Source: Inhella inkyongensis (GTDB taxonomy: Bacteria; Pseudomonadota; Gammaproteobacteria; Burkholderiales; Burkholderiaceae_C). From it: a stretch of DNA of 64,000 nucleotides. Position 1 is the stretch's first letter; each line of letters opens with the position of its first letter. Below are positions 7,549-20,559 of this stretch, piece after piece. A model generated the notes under the pieces. The model was not told the origin of the DNA and ran no database searches. It saw nothing but the letters and a program-made list of their open reading frames with translations. Position numbers and translations under genes: made by a program. Location of the stretch: contig NZ_CP040709.1 of NCBI RefSeq assembly GCF_005952805.1, positions 1,736,001 to 1,800,000 on the forward strand, read 5' to 3'.

Positions 7549-10092
7549 ATGGCGGTAGACCCTGTGAGCACCACGACCTCTCCTTCGAAGGCGTCCATGT
7601 CCTCCACTTCTTCTTCGATCCCGCGCTCGCAGGCGGCCCTGCAGAAGGCCTTTCAAGCGGCTTTGGCGCGCGAGATGGCGCAAGCGCAGGCCCAGCAGCT
7701 GCCATTGGATGCACAAGCCGTGCTGCGCGCGGCCGCCCTGGCTTGTCGGGATGTGCTGGCGGCTCGCTGGGCCCAGGTGCAGATGGCCGACGCGGCCCGC
7801 CGGCTCGGTCAGGGCGTGCGCCGAGTTCACTATTTGTCGATGGAGTTCTTGATGGGCCGGGCGCTGCACAACGCGCTCTCGGCCTTGGGGCTGCGCGACT
7901 GTCTTGAGCAAGCCTTGGCGCCGCTGGGGCTGGCGCTCGGCGACGTGCTGGAGCGCGAGCCCGACGCGGCGCTGGGCAATGGTGGCCTGGGTCGGCTGGC
8001 GGCTTGCTTCCTGGACTCATTTGCGGAACTCGGTCTGCCCAGTTTTGGCTATGGCCTGCGCTACGAATATGGCATGTTCGCCCAAGGGATTGCCGATGGG
8101 CGGCAGATCGAGCGTCCGGACGACTGGATGCGTGCCGGCAACCCATGGGAAGTGGTGCGGCCCGAGCTGCGCTACCTGGTTCGCTTCGGCGGCCGGGTGG
8201 TGGTGGAAGGGGGCCAGCGGCGCTGGGTGGGGGGGGAGGAAGTCGAGGCGCTGGCCTTTGATTTCATCGTGCCGGCCCACCACAGTGCGCGGGTCAGCAC
8301 CTTGCGGCAGTGGCAGGCGCGCAGCGTCAACCCGATCGCGTTCGATGCCTTCTGCCGTGGCGAGCATGCCCAGGCCAACCAGCATCGGGTGGCCGCCGAG
8401 GCGCTGAATTGGGTGCTTTACCCCGACGACAGCACCGAGGCCGGTCAGATGCTGCGTCTGAAGCAGGAGGCGTTGTTGGTCAGTGCCTCCTTGCAGGACT
8501 TGATCGCCCGCCATCTGCGTGAGGCCGGTGGCCTGCAGGGCCTGGGCCGCGCCAACGCCATTCATCTGAATGACACCCATCCCGCTTTGGCACCTGCGGA
8601 GCTGATGCGCCTGCTGCTTGATGAGCACGGGCTGGGCTGGGAGGAAGCCTGGAACCTGACCCGCCAGGCGGTGAGCTACACCAACCACACCCTGATGCCC
8701 GAGGCGCTGGAGACCTGGCCGCTGCGCATGTTCGAGGCCCTGTTGCCCCGGCATCTCGAAATCATTTACGAGATCAACCATCGATTCCTGGAGGGCGTGC
8801 GTCGCCAGCATCCGGGTGACGATGCGCTGCTGCGCCGTGTTTCCCTGATTGACGAGGGGCCGGGTGACTTCCACTCGCGCGGCGGCGAGCGCCGCGTGCG
8901 CATGGCCGCGCTGGCCGTGGTGGCCTCGCACCGCGTCAACGGCGTGGCCCAGTTGCACTCGGACCTGTGCGTGCAGACCATCTTTGCCGACTACGCACGC
9001 CTGTTCCCGGATCGCTTTCACAACGTGACCAACGGCGTGACGCCGCGCCGTTGGCTGGCCCAGGCCAACCCGGCGCTCTCCAGCCTGCTGGACGAGACCC
9101 TGGGCGAGGGCTGGCGCACCGATCTGAGTGAGCTCAAAAAGCTGGCCAAGAAGGCCGGTCAGCTCAAGCTGCAAAAGGCTTTTCAGCAGGTCAAGCGCGC
9201 CAACAAGGAGAAGCTGGCCGCCCGCATCCGCATGGAAACCGGCCTGGTGGTCAGCCCGGACAGCCTGTTCGATGTGCAGATCAAGCGCATCCACGAATAC
9301 AAGCGCCAGCTGCTGAACATCCTGCATGTGATCGCGCGCTACCAGGCCATCGTCGCCAACCCCGCTGCCGCACCGGACGGCATGCCGTGGGTGCCGCGCA
9401 CCGTGGTGATCGCCGGCAAGGCCGCCTCGGCCTACCAGATGGCCAAGCTGATCATCCAGCTGGCGCACGATGTCGGCCGCGTCGTCAACAGCGATCCGCG
9501 CGTGGGCGACAAGCTCAAGCTCGTGTTCCTGCCGAACTACGGGGTGTCGCTCGCCGAGACCATCATCCCGGCCGCCGACCTTTCTGAGCAGATCTCCACC
9601 GCCGGCACCGAGGCCAGCGGCACCGGCAACATGAAGTTCGCCATGAATGGCGCGCTGACCATCGGCACCTGGGATGGCGCCAACATCGAGATGGCCGAGC
9701 ACATGGGCGTGGACGAGATGTTCGTCTTCGGCCTGCGCACTGAAGGAGTGGCCAAGATCAAGGCCTTGGGCTATGACCCGCGCCTCTACATCGAAGAGAG
9801 CCGCGCGCTCAAGGCCGTGATGGATGCGATTGGCGATGGCAGCTTCAGCGGCGGTGACGCCAACCGCTATCGCGCCCTGCTGGACAACCTGCAGCAGCGC
9901 GACGGCTACCTGCTGATGGCCGACTTTGCCGACTACTGCGCCACCCAGGCGCGCGTGGATGAGCTGTTCCGTGACCCAGCTGGCTGGAGCCAGCGCGCGA
10001 TCAAGAACGTCGCCGGCATGGGCTGGTTCTCGTCGGACCGCACCATCGCCGAGTACGTCGAACGCGTCTGGTCTGTTGAATCACTCGGCTGA
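7549..10092 (+). CDS. glgP: Glycogen/maltodextrin phosphorylase
   Basis: PLP-dependent GT35 phosphorylase that releases glucose-1-phosphate from glycogen or maltodextrin. About 847 aa from the ATG at 7549; an ATG at 7597 would give 831 aa, nearer the usual length. Early residues are low-complexity Ser/Thr. Family blocks include HYLSMEFLMGRALHNAL, ALGNGGLGRLAACFLDS, NDTHPALAPAELMRLL and IKRIHEYKRQLLN. The PLP lysine is Lys696 in GTGNMKFAMNGALTIGT. It is first in a plus-strand operon with glgB, glgX and malQ, opposite malK. No ADP-glucose enzymes (glgA, glgC) are present here, so the local genes cover branching and breakdown only. Confidence 0.95.
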   Translation: MAVDPVSTTTSPSKASMSSTSSSIPRSQAALQKAFQAALAREMAQAQAQQLPLDAQAVLRAAALACRDVLAARWAQVQMADAARRLGQGVRRVHYLSMEFLMGRALHNALSALGLRDCLEQALAPLGLALGDVLEREPDAALGNGGLGRLAACFLDSFAELGLPSFGYGLRYEYGMFAQGIADGRQIERPDDWMRAGNPWEVVRPELRYLVRFGGRVVVEGGQRRWVGGEEVEALAFDFIVPAHHSARVSTLRQWQARSVNPIAFDAFCRGEHAQANQHRVAAEALNWVLYPDDSTEAGQMLRLKQEALLVSASLQDLIARHLREAGGLQGLGRANAIHLNDTHPALAPAELMRLLLDEHGLGWEEAWNLTRQAVSYTNHTLMPEALETWPLRMFEALLPRHLEIIYEINHRFLEGVRRQHPGDDALLRRVSLIDEGPGDFHSRGGERRVRMAALAVVASHRVNGVAQLHSDLCVQTIFADYARLFPDRFHNVTNGVTPRRWLAQANPALSSLLDETLGEGWRTDLSELKKLAKKAGQLKLQKAFQQVKRANKEKLAARIRMETGLVVSPDSLFDVQIKRIHEYKRQLLNILHVIARYQAIVANPAAAPDGMPWVPRTVVIAGKAASAYQMAKLIIQLAHDVGRVVNSDPRVGDKLKLVFLPNYGVSLAETIIPAADLSEQISTAGTEASGTGNMKFAMNGALTIGTWDGANIEMAEHMGVDEMFVFGLRTEGVAKIKALGYDPRLYIEESRALKAVMDAIGDGSFSGGDANRYRALLDNLQQRDGYLLMADFADYCATQARVDELFRDPAGWSQRAIKNVAGMGWFSSDRTIAEYVERVWSVESLG

Positions 10093-10096
10093 GCCC

Positions 10097-12255
10097 GTGT
10101 TGGACGCCGCCCAGCTCCAGGCTCTGCAACAGGCCCGCCACGGCGACCCCTTCGCCGCGCTGGGCCTGCATGGGGACGGCCAAGGCGGCGCCTGGCTGCG
10201 CGCCTTCCTGCCGGGTGCGCGGGCGGTTGCGGCGGTGGTGGCGGGCCAGACCACCGAGCTGCCGCGCCGCCCGGGCACGGACCTGTTCGAGGCCCATCTG
10301 CCCAGCCGGCCCGCGACTTACCGCCTGCGCGTGGACTGGGCCGATGGCAGCCAGACCGAGCACGCCGATGCCTACGCCTTTGGCCCTTGCTTGAGCGACG
10401 CCGAGCTGGCGCGGCTGCGCGACGGCAACGAGGTGCGCGTCCACGAGATCCTGGGCGCGCATCCGATGCAGATGCAGGGTGTGGAGGGCGTGCGCTTTGC
10501 CGTCTGGGCACCCAATGCGCAGCGCGTCTCCGTCGTTGGCAGCTTCAACGCCTGGGACGGCCGCCGCCACCCGATGCGACTGCGCCATGACGCCGGGGTG
10601 TGGGAGCTTTTCATCCCCGCCGTCCAGCGTGGCGATCTGTACAAGTTCGAGCTGGTCAGCCGCGAGGGCGTGCTGCTGCCGCTCAAGGCCGACCCTTACG
10701 CCTTTGCCGCGGAGCTGCGGCCGGCTCAGGCCTCGGTGGTGGCTGGGCTGCCCCCCAAGCGCAGTTGCCCCAAGGCGCGCGAGGCCGCGAACCGGCGCGA
10801 CGCACCGATCTCGGTCTATGAGGTCCATCCGGCCAGCTGGCGAAAGTTTGGAAATGCGCCCGAAGGCGGCTTCCCCACCTGGGATGAACTGGCGGCCACT
10901 CTGCCGGCCTACGCCGCGGGCCTCGGTTTCACCCATCTGGAGCTGCTGCCCATCAGCGAGCACCCCTTCGACGGCTCCTGGGGCTATCAGACCCTGGGCC
11001 TGTTCGCGCCCACGCGTCGATTCGGCTCGCCGGAGGGCTTCGCCCGCTTCGTGCAGGCCTGCCACGAGCAGGGCCTGGGGCTGCTGCTCGACTGGGTGCC
11101 GGCCCACTTCCCGACCGATGCCTTCGGCCTGGCGCGCTTCGACGGCACCGCGCTCTACGAGTACGCCGATCCGAAGGAGGGCTTCCACCGCGACTGGAAC
11201 ACCCTGATCTACAACTTCGGGCGCTCTGAGGTGCGCAGCTTCCTGGCCAGCAGCGCGCAGTACTGGGTGGAGCACTTCGGCGTCGACGGTTTGCGCGTGG
11301 ATGCGGTGGCCTCGATGCTCTACCGCGACTACTCCCGCCCCTACGGCGAGTGGGTGCCCAACGTTGATGGCGGGCGCGAGAACCTCGAAGCGATTTCCTT
11401 GCTCAAGCACGTGAACGAGCAGGTCAGCGGCGCCGGTGCCATCACCGTGGCCGAAGAGTCGACCGCCTTCCCCGGCGTCAGCCGCCCCACCACCAGCGGC
11501 GGCCTGGGCTTCCACTTCAAGTGGAATATGGGCTGGATGAACGACACCCTACGCTATATGCACACCGACCCCGTGCACCGGCGCTGGAACCACAGCCAGA
11601 TGAGCTTCGGCCTGGTCTACGCCTTTAGCGAAAACTTCCATCTGCCGCTCAGCCACGACGAGGTGGTGCACGGCAAGGGCTCGCTGCTGGACAAGATGCC
11701 GGGCGATGCTTGGCAAAGCTTCGCCAATTTGCGTGCCTACTACGGCTTCATGTGGGGTCACCCCGGCAAGAAGCTGCTCTTCATGGGCCAGGAATGGGGT
11801 CAGCGCGGCGAGTGGAATTTCGAAACCTGCTTGCCCTGGGAGCAGGCCGACGAGCCTGCGCATGCGGGTGTGCGGCGCCTGGTCAGTGATCTGAATGCGC
11901 TTTATCGCCGCGAGCCGGCCCTGCACCGGCTGGACTGCGAGGCCGAGGGTTTCGAGTGGCTGGTGAGTGACGACGCCGAGCAATCCGTGTTGGCCTGGCT
12001 GCGCCACGACGGCCAGGGCCGATTGGTGATGGTGATCTGCAACCTCACGCCGGTGCCGCGCCAGGGCTACCGCATCGGCTGCCGCGGCGCGGCCTGGCGC
12101 GAGGTGCTGAACACCGACAGCGAACATTACGGCGGCAGCAACCTCGGCAATGGCTCGGGGCCGCTGTCGGTCGAGCCCATTCCGGCGCACGGACGCAGCC
12201 ACAGCCTGGCGCTGACCCTGCCTCCGCTCGCCACCCTGTTTCTGGTGCCCTGCTG

Positions 12256-12256
<1 letters not shown>
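10097..12256 (+). CDS. glgB: 1,4-alpha-glucan branching enzyme
   Basis: GH13 branching enzyme of about 719 aa. The GTG at 10097, 4 bp after glgP, gives the expected N-terminus (DAAQLQALQQARHGDPFAALGLH); a longer start inside glgP is possible. An N-terminal carbohydrate-binding module is followed by the second (CBM48) module and the catalytic barrel. The nucleophile Asp402 is in GLRVDAVASMLY, the acid/base Glu is 453/454 in TVAEEST, and the third acid is in LPLSHDEVVHGKGS. These match the E. coli positions within a few residues. The stop overlaps the glgX ATG by one base (TGATG). Confidence 0.94.
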
Positions 12257-14334
<2,078 letters not shown>

Positions 14335-14335
14335 A

Positions 14336-15850
14336 ATGGATCTGAACCAACGCGCCAGCGGTGTGCTGCTGCACATCACCTGCTTGCCCGGCCCGCACGG
14401 CATCGGCGACCTCGGCCCCGCCGCCCTGCATTTCGTCGACTGGCTGGAGAGTGCCGGCCAGCGCATCTGGCAGCTGCTGCCCACCACCCCCATCGGTCCG
14501 GGCGATTCGCCCTATCAGTCGGTGTCGGCCTTTGCGGGCAGCCCGCTGATGGTGGCGCTGGAGCCACTGATCGAGGCCGGCTGGCTGGCCCAGCCGCAGT
14601 TGCCGCACTTTGATCCGCTCAAGGTCGACTTCGCCCAGGTGGTGCCCTGGCGCATGCAGCAGCTGCGCGCTGCGGCCGCCGGCTTCTTTGCCAAGGCCAC
14701 CGTCGCCCAGAAGCAGGCCTACGCCGATTGGGCGCAGTCCCAGGCCAGCTGGCTGCTTGATTACAGCCTCTTCATGGCGCTGGAGTCCGCCCACGGCGGC
14801 AAGTGCTGGTGGGACTGGGCGCCCGAGCTGCGCGGCCGCAAGAGGGCCGCCCTCACGAAGGCGCGCAAGGAGCATGCCGACGAGATCGCCTTCTGGTGCT
14901 TTGTGCAGTGGCAGTTCGACGTGCAGCTCGCCGCCGTCAAGGCCTACGCCAATGGCAAGGGCATCTCGATCATGGGCGACCTGCCCATCTTCATCGCCCA
15001 CCACAGCGCCGACTGCTGGGCCGCGCCCGAGTTCTATTACTTGGACGACCACTTCCAACCCACGGTGGTGGCCGGCGTGCCGCCGGACGCCCTGAGTGCC
15101 GAGGGTCAGCGCTGGGGCAACCCGCTCTACCGCTGGGACAAGATGCACCAGGATGGTTACCGCTGGTGGGCCGAGCGCGTGCGCCGGGCGCTGGCGCAGG
15201 CCGATGTGTTTCGCATCGATCACTTTCGCGGCTTTGCCGGCTATTACGAGATCCCCGCGAGCTGCCCCACGGCCAAAGAAGGCCAGTGGGTGCCTGGGCC
15301 AGGCAAGGCTCTGTTCGATGCCATTGAGAAGGCCCTGGGTCCGCTACCCATCGTGGCCGAGGACCTCGGGCTCATCACGCCCGATGTGGTCGCGCTGCGC
15401 CAGGGCTGCGGCTTCCCGGGTATGAAGATCCTGCAGTTCGGCTTTGGTGCCGACGGTCAGCATGAGTTTCTGCCGCAGATGTTTGAACGCGCGAGCGTGG
15501 TTTACACCGGCACCCATGACAACGACACCGTGCAGGGCTGGTGGGCGCAGGCACCGGCGCGTGAGCGCGAATTTGCGGCCTGTTATCTGGCCTGCGGGGG
15601 GCACGACGTGCATTGGGCCATGATCCGTGCAGCCGCCAACTCGGTGGCCAATCTGGCCATCTATCCCTTGCAGGATGTGCTGGGTTTGGGTTCGGCGCAC
15701 CGCATGAACACGCCGGGCACGCTGGGGGCGCACAACTGGAGTTGGCGCTTCGATTGGACGATGGTGGGGCCGGAGCCGGGGCGGGTGCTGGGTCTGATCA
15801 CGGCGGCCAGCGGCCGGGGCCCCCTCAATCTGCTGCGCCTGCCGGGCTGA
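14336..15850 (+). CDS. malQ: 4-alpha-glucanotransferase (amylomaltase)
   Basis: GH77 enzyme of 504 aa that disproportionates maltodextrins and releases glucose. Opening residues (ASGVLLHITCLPGPHGIGDLG) and IWQLLPTTPIGPGDSPYQS are family hallmarks. The nucleophile is Asp295 in FRIDHFRGFAGYYEIP and the acid/base is Glu342 in VAEDLGLITPDV. THDNDTVQGW supplies the third acid. The ATG lies 1 nt after the glgX stop, so it is the last gene of the glgP operon. With the divergent MalEFGK importer it completes a route from external maltodextrin to glucose and glucose-1-phosphate. Confidence 0.95.
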   Translation: MDLNQRASGVLLHITCLPGPHGIGDLGPAALHFVDWLESAGQRIWQLLPTTPIGPGDSPYQSVSAFAGSPLMVALEPLIEAGWLAQPQLPHFDPLKVDFAQVVPWRMQQLRAAAAGFFAKATVAQKQAYADWAQSQASWLLDYSLFMALESAHGGKCWWDWAPELRGRKRAALTKARKEHADEIAFWCFVQWQFDVQLAAVKAYANGKGISIMGDLPIFIAHHSADCWAAPEFYYLDDHFQPTVVAGVPPDALSAEGQRWGNPLYRWDKMHQDGYRWWAERVRRALAQADVFRIDHFRGFAGYYEIPASCPTAKEGQWVPGPGKALFDAIEKALGPLPIVAEDLGLITPDVVALRQGCGFPGMKILQFGFGADGQHEFLPQMFERASVVYTGTHDNDTVQGWWAQAPAREREFAACYLACGGHDVHWAMIRAAANSVANLAIYPLQDVLGLGSAHRMNTPGTLGAHNWSWRFDWTMVGPEPGRVLGLITAASGRGPLNLLRLPG

Positions 15851-15868
15851 TCGGCCCCTCCAGCCTGC

Positions 15869-17029
15869 TCAGTTCGCCGGGCTGGCCGCCGCCGGTTGGC
15901 TGGCCCGCTGGGCCTCGAACTCGAAGCGGAAGCAGCTGCCCACGCCGGGTTCACTTTCCACCTGAATGCGGCCGCCGCCCATCAAACCCACCAGGCGCTG
16001 GGCAATGGACAGTCCCAGCCCCGTGCCGCCGAAGCGACGCGCAATCGTCACATCGGCCTGCACATAGGGGCGGAAGAGGCTGGCAATCTGATCGCGGCTC
16101 ATGCCAGGGCCGGTGTCGGTGACAGACACCGCCAGCCGCAGCGGGGCGCCGGGCAGCACCATCAGCTCGGGCCATTCGGCGCGCTGGATGTCGATGCGCA
16201 CCTCGCCCTTGCTGGTGAACTTGATCGCATTGCCGGCCAGGTTGACGATGATTTGTCGCAGCCGCAAAGCATCGCCCACCAACTGATTGGGCACGCCTGG
16301 CTGTACTCGCGCGGCCAGTTTGAGCCCCTTGGCGTGAGCCTGCGGCAGCAGTGGCTGCAGGGCTTCGCGCAGGCAGTCGTGCAGCGCGAAGGGCTCGCGC
16401 TCCAGCTCGATGGCGCCGGCTTCCAGGCGGGCCAGGTCCAAGCTGTGATTGAGTAGATCCAGCAGACCCCGGCCAGACTGAAGGGCCAGATCCAGCAAGC
16501 GGCGCTGGCGTTCGTCCAGCTCGCTGCCCAGCACCAGCTCGGTCAGGCTGATCACCCCGGCCAGCGGGGTGCGCATTTCGTGGCTGAGGTGGGAGGCCAG
16601 GTCGGCTTGCGCCTGGTTGCGCAACTGGGCCTGGGCCAGTTGCCGCTCCAATTCGGCGCGCGCTTCCACCAGCTCGTGCACATCGTGGCCGCTGAGCAGG
16701 GCGCGCTGGCTGCGCTCACCCGCGGGCTCCAAGGGGTGCAGGCGCAGCTGATGCCAGCGCGGGCCTTCTTCGCCGTGCAGCAAGGCGGTGTGGGTCCAAT
16801 CTCGACCGCTTTGCACATAGGCCTGGGCCTCGGCACAGCGGGCGTGGTCGCCAATCAGCCGGGTGAGGGCGCTGGCACGGGTCCAGGCGCTTAAGCCCGC
16901 CACCAGCCGCTCAGCCGCCGCGTTGGCCTGCAGCAAAGCGCCGCTGCGGGCGTCCACCACAGCCAGCAGTCCTGGAGCCTGGGTCCAGGGCTGAAGGTCG
17001 ATGGGCAGAGAGGAGTGGGGATCGCGCAT
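15869..17029 (-). CDS. Soluble PAS-type sensor histidine kinase
   Basis: Cytoplasmic kinase of 386 aa with no membrane segment. Residues about 15-115 look like a PAS-type sensor, followed by a coiled coil (about 120-145). The HisKA H-box SHEMRTPL puts the phosphorylated His at 150. The ATPase domain has N-box NLAGNAIKF (263-271), G1 DTGPGM (305-310) and G2 GGTGLGL (334-340). It resembles the kinase core of hybrid BarA/TorS-type proteins, but no receiver domain follows and no response regulator gene is adjacent. The gene converges on malQ with 18 bp between stops. Confidence 0.88.
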   Translation of the reverse strand: MRDPHSSLPIDLQPWTQAPGLLAVVDARSGALLQANAAAERLVAGLSAWTRASALTRLIGDHARCAEAQAYVQSGRDWTHTALLHGEEGPRWHQLRLHPLEPAGERSQRALLSGHDVHELVEARAELERQLAQAQLRNQAQADLASHLSHEMRTPLAGVISLTELVLGSELDERQRRLLDLALQSGRGLLDLLNHSLDLARLEAGAIELEREPFALHDCLREALQPLLPQAHAKGLKLAARVQPGVPNQLVGDALRLRQIIVNLAGNAIKFTSKGEVRIDIQRAEWPELMVLPGAPLRLAVSVTDTGPGMSRDQIASLFRPYVQADVTIARRFGGTGLGLSIAQRLVGLMGGGRIQVESEPGVGSCFRFEFEAQRASQPAAASPAN

Positions 17030-17085
17030 GCGGGGCTGGGTTGCCTAGGGCAGGGCTTCGCAGCTTTGTAGCACGGGCCCGAGGG

Positions 17086-17571
17086 CTATTTTGTGGCCCG
17101 CACGCGGCGCAATTCGTCCAGGATCAACCCGATGGCGCCCAAGGTGATGGCGCTGTCTGCAATGTTGAATGAGGGGAAGGCCCAGCCGCCCCAGTGGAAC
17201 TGCAGGAAGTCCACCACATAGCCATGCCACAGGCGGTCCACGCCGTTGCCGATGGCACCCCCCAGGATCAGTGCCAAAGCGCAGGCGAACAGGGTCTGGC
17301 TGCCATGCCGGCGCAGCATGACCGTGATGACCACCGTGGCCGTGGCCGCCAGCGCGGTGAAGAACCAGCGCTGCCAACCCCCGGCCCCCGCCAGGAAGCT
17401 GAAGGCGGCGCCGGTGTTGTGGGCCCGCACCAGGTTGAAGTAGCTGGTGACGCGCTTGCCCTCATGGAGCTGGAAGGCGTCCAGGATCAGGAGCTTGGTG
17501 TACTGGTCCAGCACCAGCACGATGGCCGCCAGCAAGAGCCAGCGCCACCAGTTCGGGGCTGCGGCCTTCAT
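17086..17571 (-). CDS. lspA: Lipoprotein signal peptidase (signal peptidase II)
   Basis: Inner-membrane aspartyl protease of 161 aa that removes signal peptides from prolipoproteins. Four hydrophobic helices are visible. The catalytic aspartates are Asp121 in [11 protein letters not shown] and Asp139 in [12 protein letters not shown]. The Asn-Thr motif in [10 protein letters not shown] is also conserved. The ATG overlaps the ileS stop by 1 nt (TGATG), giving the common ribF-ileS-lspA arrangement. Confidence 0.96.
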   Translation of the reverse strand: MKAAAPNWWRWLLLAAIVLVLDQYTKLLILDAFQLHEGKRVTSYFNLVRAHNTGAAFSFLAGAGGWQRWFFTALAATATVVITVMLRRHGSQTLFACALALILGGAIGNGVDRLWHGYVVDFLQFHWGGWAFPSFNIADSAITLGAIGLILDELRRVRATK

Positions 17572-20429
17572 CAGGCGCAGGTCCGGGCTTCGCCGGCGCC
17601 GTGCAGGTTGTCGTCACAGCGACCGCAGATCGCCGGGTGCTCTGGGTTGCGGCCCACGTCCTCGCGATAGTGCCAGCAGCGCTCGCACTTGGGGGCGCTG
17701 CTGGGCAACACCTCGATGGCCAGCTCGGCGCCGGCCTGCAGCTCGACCTGGGAGACGATGAGCACGAACTTCAGGTCCTCGCCCAGCGAGGCCAGCGCAG
17801 CGTGGTCCTCGGCCCGCGCCGTCAGGCGGACCGTGGCCTGCAGCGAGGCGCCAATGCCTCCGGCACTGCGCACGGCCTCTAGCGCCTTGTTGACCTCGGC
17901 GCGCACTGCCAGGATGCGCTCCCACTTCGGCACCAGGCCGCCGTCGGCGCCGGTGAAGGTCCAGAACTGCTCCTCGAACAGGCTGCGCCCCGCGCCTTGG
18001 ACGCCCGGCTGCCCCGCCTTGGCAAACAAGGGCCAGGCCTCTTCGGCGGTAAAGCTCAGGAAGGGGGCCATCCAGCGCAGCATGGCATGGGTGATCTGCC
18101 ACAGCGCGGTCTGGGCCGAGCGTCGGGCCAGGGACTTGGGCGCGTTGGTGTAGAGCCGGTCCTTGAGCACATCCAGGTAGAAGGCGCCGAGGTCTTCGGA
18201 GCAATAGACCTGCAGCTTGGCCACCACCGGATGGAACTCATAGGCCTGGTAGTGGGCCAGGATCTCCTGTTGCAGCTGGGCGGCACGCGCCAGGGCATAG
18301 CGGTCGCACTCGAACAGGGCCTCGGGCGCCACGGCGTCCACGGCCGGGTCGAAGTCGCTGACGTTGGCCAGCAGGAAGCGCAGGGTGTTGCGGATGCGGC
18401 GGTAGCTGTCGACCACGCGGGCCAGGATCTTGTCGTCGATGGCCAGGTCGCCGCTGTAGTCGGTGGCGGCCACCCACAGGCGGATGATCTCGGCGCCCAT
18501 CTTGTCGGCCACCAGCTGCGGCGCCAGGGTGTTGCCCAGCGACTTGCTCATCTTCTTGCCCTGGCCGTCGACGGTGAAACCGTGCGTCAGCAGCGCCTTA
18601 TAGGGCGCGCGGCCGTGCAGCGCGCAGCCCAGCAGCAGGGCCGAGTGGAACCAGCCACGATGCTGATCGTGGCCTTCGAGGTAGATGTCGGCCTCGGGGC
18701 CGCTCTCATGGGCCAGACCGGCGTGGCTGCCCTTGAGCACATGCTCGAAGGTGGAGCCTGAGTCAAACCAGACCTCCAGGATGTCGCTGCTCTTGGCGTA
18801 GTTCACACCCTCGGGGCCCACCAGGTCCTCGGGGGTGGTGCGGCTCCAGGCTTCGACGCCGCCGGCCTCGACGATGGCGGCCGCGCGGTCCAGCAGGGCC
18901 ATGGTGTCGGGGTGCAGATCGCCGCTGTCCTTGTGGATCAGGAAGGGCAGGGGCACGCCCCAGGCACGCTGGCGGCTGATGCACCAGTCCGGCCGGTTGG
19001 CGATCATGTCGCGCAGGCGGGCACGGCCGTTCTCGGGATAGAAGGCGGTTTCCTCGATGGCGACCAGCGCCAGCTCGCGCAGCGACTGCGTCGGTTGTTC
19101 CTTGGCAAAAACGCCTTGGGTGCCGGGCTGGGCCGCATCCATGCGGATGAACCACTGCGAAGCCGCGCGGTAGATCACCGGGGTCTTGTGGCGCCAGCAA
19201 TGCGGGTAGCTGTGCGTGATGGTGCTGGTGGCCAGCAGGCGGTCGGCGGCCCGCAGGGTCTCGATGATGACCGGGCAGGCCTTCCAGATGTTTTGGCCGC
19301 CGAACAGCGGCAGGTCTTCGGCGTAGCGACCATCTCCCTGCACGGGGTTGAGGATCTGGTCATGGCGCATGCCATGGTTCATGCAGGAGAAGAAGTCGTC
19401 CAGACCATAGGCCGGGGCGCTGTGCACGATGCCGGTGCCGTCCTCGTCGGTGGCGTAGTCGGCCAGATAGACCGGCGACAGACGGGCATAGCCGGCGTCG
19501 GTGGCGGCCAGGGGATGGTGGAAGTTCAATCCGGCCAGGGCTTCACCAGCGGCGGTGGCCACGACTTCGCCTTCCAGGCCCCAGCGCTTCAAGCAATCCT
19601 CGACTCGCGCCTGCGCGACGATGAAGGTGCCGCGCGGGGTCTTCACCGCGGCGTAGCGCAGCTTGGGGTTGAGGTTGAGGGCCTGGTTGGCCGGCAGGGT
19701 CCAGGCGGTGGTCGTCCAGATGACCGCGCTGGCCTGCAGCTCGCCGCCCAAGCCGAAGGCGGCGGCAAGTTTCTGCGGCTCGGCCGTGGGGAAGGCCACG
19801 TCCAGGGTCTGGCTCTTCTTGTCGGCGTACTCGATCTCGAACTCGGCCAGCGAGGAGCCACAGTCAAAGCACCAGTACACGGGCTTCAAACCGCGATAGA
19901 CAAAGCCGCGTTCGATGACCTTCTTGAACGCGCGGATCTGGCCGGCCTCGTTCTTCGGGTCCATGGTGGCGTAACGGTGCGACCAATCGCCCAGCACCCC
20001 CAGGCGCTCGAAGCCGGTGCGCTGCAGCGCGATCTGCTCGGTGGCGTAGGCGCGGCTCTTGGCCTGCATGTCGTCGCGGCTCAGGTGGCGGCCGTGCTGC
20101 TTCTCGATGGCGTTCTCGATCGGCAGGCCATGGCAGTCCCATCCCGGCACATAGGCGGCGTCAAAGCCCATCAGCTGGCGGCTTTTGACCACCATGTCCT
20201 TGAGCACCTTGTTGACGGCGTGGCCAATGTGGATCTGGCCATTGGCATAGGGCGGGCCGTCGTGCAGCACAAACTTGGGTGCGCCCGCGCGCGCGCTGCG
20301 CAGCGCGGGGTAGAGCGCGTCGTCCTGCCAGGCCTTGATCCAGCCGGGCTCTCGCTTGGGCAAATCGCCGCGCATGGGAAAGGGCGTGTCGGCCAGGTTC
20401 AGGGTGCTGCGGTAGTCGGGTTGGCTCAT
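17571..20429 (-). CDS. ileS: Isoleucyl-tRNA synthetase
   Basis: Class I synthetase of 952 aa. The ATG at 20429 gives the normal N-terminus ([20 protein letters not shown]); a longer open frame upstream has no family likeness. HIGH is at 67-70, the editing domain follows, and KMSKS is at 626-630. The C-terminal zinc-binding part has [12 protein letters not shown] and CGRCDDN. Residue composition is ordinary for the neighbourhood. It lies between ribF (131 bp upstream) and lspA (overlapping). Confidence 0.97.
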   Translation of the reverse strand: MSQPDYRSTLNLADTPFPMRGDLPKREPGWIKAWQDDALYPALRSARAGAPKFVLHDGPPYANGQIHIGHAVNKVLKDMVVKSRQLMGFDAAYVPGWDCHGLPIENAIEKQHGRHLSRDDMQAKSRAYATEQIALQRTGFERLGVLGDWSHRYATMDPKNEAGQIRAFKKVIERGFVYRGLKPVYWCFDCGSSLAEFEIEYADKKSQTLDVAFPTAEPQKLAAAFGLGGELQASAVIWTTTAWTLPANQALNLNPKLRYAAVKTPRGTFIVAQARVEDCLKRWGLEGEVVATAAGEALAGLNFHHPLAATDAGYARLSPVYLADYATDEDGTGIVHSAPAYGLDDFFSCMNHGMRHDQILNPVQGDGRYAEDLPLFGGQNIWKACPVIIETLRAADRLLATSTITHSYPHCWRHKTPVIYRAASQWFIRMDAAQPGTQGVFAKEQPTQSLRELALVAIEETAFYPENGRARLRDMIANRPDWCISRQRAWGVPLPFLIHKDSGDLHPDTMALLDRAAAIVEAGGVEAWSRTTPEDLVGPEGVNYAKSSDILEVWFDSGSTFEHVLKGSHAGLAHESGPEADIYLEGHDQHRGWFHSALLLGCALHGRAPYKALLTHGFTVDGQGKKMSKSLGNTLAPQLVADKMGAEIIRLWVAATDYSGDLAIDDKILARVVDSYRRIRNTLRFLLANVSDFDPAVDAVAPEALFECDRYALARAAQLQQEILAHYQAYEFHPVVAKLQVYCSEDLGAFYLDVLKDRLYTNAPKSLARRSAQTALWQITHAMLRWMAPFLSFTAEEAWPLFAKAGQPGVQGAGRSLFEEQFWTFTGADGGLVPKWERILAVRAEVNKALEAVRSAGGIGASLQATVRLTARAEDHAALASLGEDLKFVLIVSQVELQAGAELAIEVLPSSAPKCERCWHYREDVGRNPEHPAICGRCDDNLHGAGEARTCA

Positions 20430-20444
20430 GGCGAGTCTCGGTGG

Positions 20445-20460
20445 GCAGCCTTCGGGCTGC
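20445..20460 (-). other. Small hairpin in the ileS leader
   Basis: On the minus strand GCAGCC-CGAA-GGCTGC forms a 6-bp stem with a GNRA-like tetraloop ending 16 nt before the ileS ATG. No U-tract follows. It may affect ileS translation or mRNA stability. No T-box features were seen. Confidence 0.25.
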
Positions 20461-20559
20461 AGGGTGTTCGGCGCTGAGGAGGGCGCTGAGATGGGCGCGT
20501 CTGGGATCGGCGGGCGCGGGCAAGGCGGCCGCCATTGGCCGCAAAAGGCCGCAGGCCGA

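Noticed and set aside
20430..20559. T-box riboswitch before ileS
   Set aside because: No stem I or T-box sequence; T-boxes regulating ileS are not expected in betaproteobacteria, and the small hairpin lacks a terminator tail.
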